Program-made: the position numbers and the translations under genes | Shown here: piece by piece, positions 59,048 through 64,000 of the stretch | Layout of the letters: each line of letters opens with the position of its first letter | How positions within the stretch are numbered: the stretch's first letter is position 1 | Source: Acidimicrobiales bacterium | Lineage (GTDB): Bacteria > Actinomycetota > Acidimicrobiia > Acidimicrobiales > Aldehydirespiratoraceae | Direction of reading: 5' to 3' | Assembly (NCBI GenBank): GCA_033344915.1 | Contig: JAWPML010000001.1 | Location: forward strand, 782,369-846,368 | Length of the DNA stretch: 64,000 nucleotides | Notes under the pieces: model-generated | What the model was told of the DNA's origin: nothing | What the model saw: the letters and a program-made list of their open reading frames with translations, nothing else | Databases searched by the model: none

Positions 59048-59818
59048 TTAGTCGATTCCTTCGAAATTCGGGGGGCGCTTCTCGGCGAAGGCGGTCATGG
59101 CTTCGATGTTGGCGGGGGCGCCCATGAGGACGGCGAACTCGGCGTTCTCGCGCTCGTGGGCCTCGTGCATGGCGGCGCGCATGGGTTCCACGATGGTGCG
59201 CTTCGTGGCGACGAGCGAACTGATCGGGCGGGACGCGAGCAGACGGGCGTGTTCCATCGTGACGTCCATCAGATCGTCCGGTTCGCAGACGGCGAAGGCC
59301 AGGCCCATGTCCTTGCACTGGTCGGCGCTCAGCCATTCGCTGCTCATCAGCGCCCAGGTGGCGTTCTGACGGCCGATCAGCGCGGGGAACGTGGCGGAGC
59401 TGGCCAGCTCGGGCGCCACGCCCAGTGTGGTGAACGGGCACTTGAGACGGGCCTCGGTCGACATGAAGACCAGGTCCGCGACGCCGAGGATCGTCGCCCC
59501 GAAACCGAGGCCCATCCCGTTGACCGCGAGGATCAACGGCTTGGGGAAGTCGATCAGGATGCGGGTGAGCCCGGCGAAGCCATGGGTCGACTCGATGGTC
59601 TCGCCCATGGCCAGGCGACCCATCTCGATCACGTCCTGGCCCGCGGAGAACGAGTCGCCTGAGCCGGTGAACACGACGACGGCGACCGACGGGTCCGACT
59701 CGGCGGCGAGCAGCGCTTCCGCGGCGCCGTCCCACATGGCGATGTTCATCGCGTTCTTGGCCTCGGGCCGCTGCAGGGTGATGGTGCGGACCCGGCCGTC
59801 GTTGCTCACGTCGATCAT
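59048..59818 (-). CDS. enoyl-CoA hydratase/isomerase family protein
   Basis: A 256-residue crotonase-fold protein. The first oxyanion segment is TGSGDSFSAGQDVIEM and the second is LAVNGMGLGFGATILGVADLVF. RLKCPFTTLGVAPELASSATF contains a Glu (about residue 141) at one catalytic position, as in delta-enoyl-CoA isomerases. TAGGCT (forward AGCCTA 59826-59831) ends 7 nt before ATG 59818, consistent with leaderless expression. It is followed by the thiolase gene after 72 nt. Confidence 0.88.
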   Translation of the reverse strand: MIDVSNDGRVRTITLQRPEAKNAMNIAMWDGAAEALLAAESDPSVAVVVFTGSGDSFSAGQDVIEMGRLAMGETIESTHGFAGLTRILIDFPKPLILAVNGMGLGFGATILGVADLVFMSTEARLKCPFTTLGVAPELASSATFPALIGRQNATWALMSSEWLSADQCKDMGLAFAVCEPDDLMDVTMEHARLLASRPISSLVATKRTIVEPMRAAMHEAHERENAEFAVLMGAPANIEAMTAFAEKRPPNFEGID

Positions 59819-59878
59819 TGATCCGAGCCTACGAGAGTCGCCGCCGATCGCTGAATCCGGCCACGCCGCCGAAGGCGG

Positions 59879-60250
59879 TCAGCACCAGTCGGCCCGGCGG
59901 GGGCACGTCGCGACGACGGTGCAGCCGCAGTCGCTCATCTCGACGAGGAAGGCGATCATCTCGTCGAGCTCGGTCCGGCGCCGTTCGAGTTCGCCGATCT
60001 TGGCGTCGACGAGATCGCGCCACGAGCCGTCCGTGTCGTCGAGCATGCGGCGGATCTCGTCGAGCGCCAGCCCGGCCTCCTGACAGCGACGGATGAAGTT
60101 GACCCGGCCGACGGTGGCCGGATCGAAGCGGCGCTTGCCGCCCACCCGTTCGGCTGTCTCGATCAGGTCGATCTCGTCGTAGTAGCGGACTGCGGAGACG
60201 GCGAGCCCCGTGCGCGCCGCGACCGTGCCGATCGACAGGGTCGTGGTCAC
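59879..60250 (-). CDS. MerR family transcriptional regulator with C-terminal Cys set
   Basis: A 123-residue MerR-type activator. The N-terminal winged helix has LSIGTVAARTGLAVSAVRYYDEIDLI (about residues 5-30) and RRFDPATVGRVNFIRRCQEAGLALDEIRRML, followed by a dimerisation helix. The C-terminus carries CGCTVVATCPRRADWC, four Cys that could bind a metal ion or an Fe-S cluster (the SoxR spacing CxC is only partly matched). GTG 60250 overlaps the upstream small gene by 4 nt. The operon is read from the MerR-type promoter at 60557-60587, so it is probably autoregulated. Confidence 0.88.
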   Translation of the reverse strand: MTTTLSIGTVAARTGLAVSAVRYYDEIDLIETAERVGGKRRFDPATVGRVNFIRRCQEAGLALDEIRRMLDDTDGSWRDLVDAKIGELERRRTELDEMIAFLVEMSDCGCTVVATCPRRADWC

Positions 60251-60549
60251 GTGATGCCGGACATCGCGCGGATGATCGCGAGCCCGTCGGGGTTGGACGT
60301 CGTCAGCTCGAGGGTGAGCACGTCGTCGAGACGGACCTCGATGTCGAGCCAGGAGCCGCAGCACGCCCGTTCGGCGGTGGCCAGCCGTTCGATGGGACCG
60401 GCCATGGCGAGCGGGTAGGTGGTGCGCACCCCGTTCTCGAGTTCGGTGCGATCGAGTGCCCGCGGGCCGAGGTCGCCCCACTCGAGCGTGCGCCCGGCGA
60501 GCTCCTTGGTCGTGAGGGTGCAGGTGACGGGCGGGGGTGGGGCGTCCAT
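60247..60549 (-). CDS. small conserved protein with Cys pair, co-transcribed with the MerR gene
   Basis: About 100 residues: VTCTLTTKELAGRTLEWGDLG, then a region with ERLATAERACCGSWLDIEVRLDD and LELTTSNPDGLAIIRAM. The ERxCC segment recalls small proteins often found beside MerR regulators in actinobacteria, whose function is unknown to me. The adjacent Cys pair could bind a metal. ATG 60549 is chosen because TACGGT lies 7 nt upstream, giving a leaderless mRNA. Confidence 0.65.
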   Translation of the reverse strand: MDAPPPPVTCTLTTKELAGRTLEWGDLGPRALDRTELENGVRTTYPLAMAGPIERLATAERACCGSWLDIEVRLDDVLTLELTTSNPDGLAIIRAMSGIT

Positions 60550-60556
60550 GCCCGCC

Positions 60557-60587
60557 ACCGTACGACCTCAAGTCCACTTGATGTCAA
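60557..60587 (-). promoter_or_regulatory. MerR-type promoter and operator with 19-bp spacer
   Basis: On the minus strand: -35 TTGACA (forward 60582-60587), a 19-nt spacer (60563-60581), and -10 TACGGT (60557-60562). The spacer holds the perfect palindrome TCAAGT-N2-ACTTGA (60568-60581). The overlong spacer with a centred dyad is the hallmark of promoters activated by MerR-family DNA twisting; the half-site resembles the SoxR box. Confidence 0.8.
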
Positions 60588-60676
60588 CCGATCCGCGCGC
60601 TCCCACGGCACGGGTCGGCGACGAACGGGACTGCCCGTTCTCGACAGCGCCGACTACGTTCTTCTCGGAGGCCCCG

Positions 60677-61963
60677 GTGATCGAACCCTCTGTACTGCGA
60701 TTCCTGGTGAGCGCGAAGGCGCGGGCGGACCCGTACCCCCTCTACGCCCGGCTGCGGGCCGAGTCGCCGGTGCACCACTCCATCGTCGGCGCCACGCTCG
60801 TCACCCGCTACGACGATGTCGTCGACGTGTTCCGCCAGCCCGTCATGTCGAACGTCGACACCAACGCCGACATCCGGTTCCGCGAAGGACGTCATGGCCG
60901 CGGCATCGCCGCCGAGTTCCCGGGGCGTCTCGTCTTCCACATCGAGCGGGCCCGCTACCGGCGGGCGGCCGGTGACGGCGGCGTGCTTCCCACGCTCCTC
61001 GACCGGTTCCTGATCCTCCTCGACGCGCCGGACCACGGCCGGATCCGCCGTCTCGCGTCGCGTGCCTTCACCCCGAAGGTGGCGGACGCGGCCCGACCGA
61101 TGATCGAGAAGATCGCCAATGACCTCCTCGACGGCATCGAGTTGCGAGGCGAGGCCGACCTGCTCGCCGAGTACTTCTACCAACTGCCGACCCGGGTCAT
61201 CTGCGAGCTCCTCGGCGTGCCGCCGGGCGACGTCGCACCATTCCACGAATGGGTGCGCCAGATCGTGCGGGTTCTCGACGTCAACGAGCGCGGGGCGGGC
61301 AACATCGACGAGGTCGAGCAGGCGGCGCAGGCCCTCGACGGCTACTTCCGGGGCCTCATCGAGCGTCGGCGCGCGGAGCCGGCCGACGATCTCCTGACCA
61401 AGCTCGTGGTCGCCCGCGACGAGGGCGACAAGCTCAGCGAAGAGGAGCTCGTCTCGTTCGCCGTCCTCCTCTTCGCCGCCGGACACGAGACCACCGCGAA
61501 CCTCATGGGCAACGGGCTCTGGCATCTCCACCGCCATCCCGACCAGCTCGCCCGATTCCGGAGCGAACCGGAGATCCGACCGAACGCCGTCGACGAGCTC
61601 CTGCGCTACGACAGTCCGATCCAGCTCACCCAGCGCACACCGCTGGAGGCGACCGAGGTGGCGGGCGTGCCGGTCAGCAGCGGGCGCCCGATCGTCAACA
61701 TCATGGGGGCCGCGAACCGTGACCCCGATCGGTTCCCGGACCCCGACGTCCTCGACGTCGGCCGTCCGGACTGTCAGCCCCTGTCGTTCGGCTTCGGCGT
61801 CCACCACTGCATCGGGGCCGCGCTGGCACGGGTGGAAGCCGAGGTCGGTCTCGGCGCCCTGCTGGATCGTTTCCCCGACCTCCGCCTGGTCCGCGACACG
61901 CCGGAGTGGCGCAAGACGATCGTGTTCCGCGGCCTGGTGGACCTGCCGGCCGTGGTCCGATGA
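60677..61963 (+). CDS. cytochrome P450
   Basis: A soluble bacterial P450 of about 428 residues. The I-helix oxygen-binding motif AAGHETT (AGHETTANL, about residue 275), the ExxR-type ELLRYDSPIQ (about 310), and the heme-ligand loop FGFGVHHCIGAALA with the axial Cys (about 377) are all present. It probably hydroxylates a small lipophilic substrate; no ferredoxin gene is adjacent. GTG 60677 is chosen: GGAGG lies 5 nt upstream. ATG 60581 would extend the protein by 32 residues but overlaps the MerR operator. It overlaps the next gene by 4 nt. Confidence 0.92.
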   Translation: MIEPSVLRFLVSAKARADPYPLYARLRAESPVHHSIVGATLVTRYDDVVDVFRQPVMSNVDTNADIRFREGRHGRGIAAEFPGRLVFHIERARYRRAAGDGGVLPTLLDRFLILLDAPDHGRIRRLASRAFTPKVADAARPMIEKIANDLLDGIELRGEADLLAEYFYQLPTRVICELLGVPPGDVAPFHEWVRQIVRVLDVNERGAGNIDEVEQAAQALDGYFRGLIERRRAEPADDLLTKLVVARDEGDKLSEEELVSFAVLLFAAGHETTANLMGNGLWHLHRHPDQLARFRSEPEIRPNAVDELLRYDSPIQLTQRTPLEATEVAGVPVSSGRPIVNIMGAANRDPDRFPDPDVLDVGRPDCQPLSFGFGVHHCIGAALARVEAEVGLGALLDRFPDLRLVRDTPEWRKTIVFRGLVDLPAVVR

Positions 61964-62391
61964 GGATCCGGGCGTTTCGCGAAACGGACCGTGGCGCGGT
62001 CATCGATCTCTGGGAGCGGTGCGATCTCACGCGACCGTGGAACGACCCGGATCTCGACATCGATCGCAAGGTCGCCCACGATCCGGGTGGCTTCCTCGTG
62101 CTCGAGGACGATGACGGCGGGATCGTCGCGTGCGCGATGTTCGGCTACGACGGCCACCGGGGGAGCGTCAACTATCTCGGCGTTGACCCGGATCAGCGCG
62201 GCGGCGGCCACGGCCGGCTCCTCATGGCCGAGATCGAGCAGCGGTTGGAATCACTCGGTTGCCCGAAGATCAACCTCATGGTGCGCGCCGGCAACCGCGA
62301 CGTCGCGGCGTTCTACGAGCGGCTCGGCTACGGCACCGAGGACGTGGTCACGATGGGCAACCGCCTCATCGAGGACGCGCCGCGACCGTGA
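61960..62391 (+). CDS. GNAT acetyltransferase (YpeA-like)
   Basis: A 143-residue single-domain acetyltransferase. MRIRAFRETDRGAVIDLWERCDL and PWNDPDLDIDRKVAHDPGGFLV are followed by motif A VNYLGVDPDQRGGGHGRLLMAEIE (acetyl-CoA loop RGGGHG, about residue 78) and the terminal AGNRDVAAFYERLGYGTEDVVTMG. The first 50 residues and the ending match the YpeA group, whose substrates are unknown. ATG 61960 overlaps the P450 stop by 4 nt, and it overlaps the next gene likewise. Confidence 0.9.
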   Translation: MRIRAFRETDRGAVIDLWERCDLTRPWNDPDLDIDRKVAHDPGGFLVLEDDDGGIVACAMFGYDGHRGSVNYLGVDPDQRGGGHGRLLMAEIEQRLESLGCPKINLMVRAGNRDVAAFYERLGYGTEDVVTMGNRLIEDAPRP

Positions 62392-63203
62392 GTCGGGACT
62401 GGTTCGATCCGTTCGGTCTGCGGGGGAGCAAGCTCGACCCGTTCACCTATCTGACCGATGCGCTCATGGGGAAGGGGCTCGCGGCGAACTCGGCGGCCCG
62501 GATGTCCACCACGGTCGCGAAGCAGCTCGAGGGTCGACGTCTCGACATCGCGTCGCAGCCGCCGGTCAGCCTCACGGTCGCCCGCCTCGACGAGGTACGG
62601 CCCCCGGCCGGCGTCGGCGCGGTGCCCACGAGTGTGCTGGAGGTCCCGATGTTCACTGCGGTGAGCGGGGAACTGGAGGACGTGCACATCGGCGACGTTC
62701 GTCTCGAGCGGATCCACCTCGCGGCGCGGTCCATCCAGATGGCGACCAGCGGTGACCGCGTGCGGGTGGGCGGCGCCGACTACGAGGCCCGTGTCACCGG
62801 GGACGAAGTGTTGGCCCAGATCGCCGCGCACGCCGCCGACGCGCCGATGATCCGATTCGACCACGGGCGTATCGAAGCGAGCGAGGGCGTGTTCGCCCGG
62901 TGGTTCTGGATGGAACTGTCGATCCGGGCCGCGGACGAGCGGGTCGTCGTCGAGCCGGTGGCCCTGCGGTTCCGGGGCCGCCCGGTGCCGGTGCCCCGCC
63001 GGCTGCTCCAACGGATCGAGCGCGACCTGCCCGGCCTTCCGGCGCCGTTGACCGTCGACTCGGTCACGCTCGACGGTGACGACGTCATCGTGCAGGGGAC
63101 CGTCCGCGAGGTCGTCATCCCGGTGGACATGACCCGTCTGATCACCGACCTCGGCACGAAGCGCACGCGCGAGGTGCTGCGGGTGATGGTCGGGGAGTGG
63201 TGA
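62388..63203 (+). CDS. DUF2993 (LmeA-like) family protein
   Basis: A 271-residue protein with the pattern of DUF2993. An early helix (KLDPFTYLTDALMGKGLAANSAARMS) is followed by alternating strands with EVPMFTAVSGELEDVHIGDVRLERIHLAARSIQM (key features SGELEDVHIGDV and ERIHLAA), DGDDVIVQGTVREVVIPV and a final helical end. Mycobacterial LmeA of this family binds phosphatidylinositides and helps mannan elongation. No signal peptide is obvious here, so an export route is unclear. GTG 62388 overlaps the acetyltransferase stop. Confidence 0.7.
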   Translation: MSRDWFDPFGLRGSKLDPFTYLTDALMGKGLAANSAARMSTTVAKQLEGRRLDIASQPPVSLTVARLDEVRPPAGVGAVPTSVLEVPMFTAVSGELEDVHIGDVRLERIHLAARSIQMATSGDRVRVGGADYEARVTGDEVLAQIAAHAADAPMIRFDHGRIEASEGVFARWFWMELSIRAADERVVVEPVALRFRGRPVPVPRRLLQRIERDLPGLPAPLTVDSVTLDGDDVIVQGTVREVVIPVDMTRLITDLGTKRTREVLRVMVGEW

Positions 63204-63209
63204 CCGGGC

Positions 63210-63572
63210 TCAGCCGTCCGACTCGCTGCCTTCGGCCAGGAACGACTCGTAGACGCGGATCAGGACCTGCTTCTGGTCGGGCGTGAGGTCGGTCTGCGCC
63301 CGGATGGTCTCGATCAGGTTGCTCTCGCGGTCCTCGTCGAGGATGCCGGCCCGCACGTAGAGCGACTCCGCGGAGACCTCGAGGGCGCGGGCGAGCTGTT
63401 GGAGGATCTCGGCAGACGGGCGCTTGAGGCCCCGCTCGATCTGTGACAGGTACGGATTCGAGACGTTGGCGAGATCGGCGAGCTTGCGGACCGACAGCTC
63501 CATCTGACGCCGTTGCTCGCGGATGTACTCGCCCAGATCACCCCAGGCTTCTCGTGGATCCTTGTCGACCAT
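63210..63572 (-). CDS. XRE family transcriptional regulator
   Basis: A 120-residue regulator. The Cro/C1-type helix-turn-helix (LGEYIREQRRQMELSVRKLADLANVSNPYLSQIERGLKRPSAEILQQLARAL, about residues 14-65, key feature LANVSNPYLSQIERG) is followed by a helical tail (LTPDQKQVLIRVYESFLAEG). A gene of this type precedes hbhA in mycobacteria (the Rv0474-Rv0475 order), and here an HbhA-like gene lies upstream on the same strand. ATG 63572 follows GGGAG. Confidence 0.88.
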   Translation of the reverse strand: MVDKDPREAWGDLGEYIREQRRQMELSVRKLADLANVSNPYLSQIERGLKRPSAEILQQLARALEVSAESLYVRAGILDEDRESNLIETIRAQTDLTPDQKQVLIRVYESFLAEGSESDG

Positions 63573-63626
63573 ACGACGCACTCCCGTTCAGGGGGTCAAC
63601 TCTGGCACCCTCGGCGCCCGGACGCA

Positions 63627-63660
63627 GCGACCGGGCCGCCCCGGAGGGCAGCCCGGTCGC
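63627..63660 (-). terminator. hairpin after the HbhA-like gene
   Basis: Perfect 10-bp stem GCGACCGGGC (63627-63636)/GCCCGGTCGC (63651-63660), with a GC-rich 14-nt loop that can fold further. It lies about 40 nt past the HbhA-like stop and before the XRE gene. No U tract is present. Confidence 0.5.
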
Positions 63661-63701
63661 CGGGGGGATTTCATTTGGGGGAAGTGGTGAACCTCAGGGG
63701 T

Positions 63702-64000
63702 TCAGGACTTGGTGGCCTTGGCCTTGGGGGCCGTCTTCTTGGCGGTGCTCTTCTTGGCAGCCGGCTTCTTGGCGGCCGGGGTCTTGGGGGCCTCGATGCC
63801 GATGAAGTCCCACGCCTTCTCACGGTTGGTCGAGACGACGGTGGCGACCTGCTCCGGCAGACGGCCGATCAGCTCGGCGGCGCGGGGCTCGGTGCGGGCA
63901 CGGAACTCGGTGAGCGCCTCGGTCGCCTGCTTGCGAGCGGTGGCGGCGTGCTCCTCGGCGAACTCGGGGGCGGGAACCTCACGGCCGACGATGGCGTCGG
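63702..64000 (-). CDS. HbhA-like / phasin-like protein with Lys/Ala-rich tail (C-terminal part)
   Basis: The minus-strand frame is open to the window end, and the start lies outside. The visible 99 residues read PEFAEEHAATARKQATEALTEFRARTEPRAAELIGRLPEQVATVV in helical style (key features TARKQATEALTEFRAR and LIGRLPEQVATVV), then EKAWDFIGIEAP and a tail of KTPAAKKPAAKKSTAKK followed by TAPKAKATKS. Such tails bind heparan sulfate in mycobacterial HbhA and DNA or polymer granules in others. Its place next to an XRE regulator matches the mycobacterial hbhA locus. Confidence 0.75.
   Translation of the reverse strand, partial: DAIVGREVPAPEFAEEHAATARKQATEALTEFRARTEPRAAELIGRLPEQVATVVSTNREKAWDFIGIEAPKTPAAKKPAAKKSTAKKTAPKAKATKS

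Overview
The window comes from a high-GC actinobacterium. The gene order tatD - rpf-like - rsmA - ispE, then glmU-like - prs - rplY - pth - mfd - surA-like - mazG - eno - divIC, followed further on by DUF501 - ppx, is the housekeeping order of actinobacteria. Thr-rich secreted proteins, very high GC and frequent GTG starts suggest a marine or soil Acidimicrobiia-like lineage, but that placement is inference. Many genes have a TANNNT -10 hexamer ending 6-8 nt before the start codon, so leaderless mRNAs look common.

Layout. 1-6707: TatD, an Rpf-like cell-wall lytic enzyme, RsmA, an MBL hydrolase, IspE, the 30-aa ribosomal protein bS22, a secreted protein and an ECF sigma factor with its membrane partner. 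6758-19808: tRNA-Gln, a lipoprotein, and the translation, repair and glycolysis block (degenerate GlmU-like, Prs, bL25, Pth, Mfd, parvulin-like lipoprotein, MazG, enolase, DivIC). 19879-29695: a three-gene ABC-2 exporter, an Lrp regulator, molybdo-hydroxylase maturation genes (split XdhC, MocA, CoxG), a hemolysin III protein, DUF501, exopolyphosphatase and an acetyltransferase. 29696-36490: an extragenic palindrome, an acyl-CoA ligase with an enoyl-CoA hydratase, an MFS exporter, an Fe-S RecB-type nuclease and a secreted subtilase with three SLH repeats.

36663-47123 is a mobile island of about 10.4 kb inserted in a tRNA-Leu(UAA) gene. It is bounded by a 56-bp direct repeat and carries paired putative integrase arm sites at both ends. 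It contains a tyrosine integrase, a sigma and putative anti-sigma pair, an excisionase, wreckage of a second int/xis module, about 1 kb without a convincing gene, and a complete type II CBASS anti-phage operon: CD-NTase, Cap2 (E2-E1), Cap3 (JAMM peptidase) and a Cap4-like nuclease-SAVED effector. The CBASS genes overlap by 4 nt each, so they are co-translated.

47248-64000 is chromosomal again: a mycothiol-dependent isomerase-like protein, an alpha/beta-hydrolase-cyclase fusion, a solute-binding lipoprotein whose Shine-Dalgarno sits in a hairpin, two divergent genes with matching GTTT-N16-GGGTAC promoters, a Cys-rich copper protein, an isochorismatase-fold protein without its cysteine, an intradiol dioxygenase-like lipoprotein, a broken GH2 gene joined to a duplicated thiolase tail, thiolase and enoyl-CoA hydratase, a MerR operon with a textbook MerR promoter, a cytochrome P450, a second acetyltransferase, a DUF2993 protein, and an XRE regulator next to an HbhA-like Lys/Ala-tailed protein that runs off the end.
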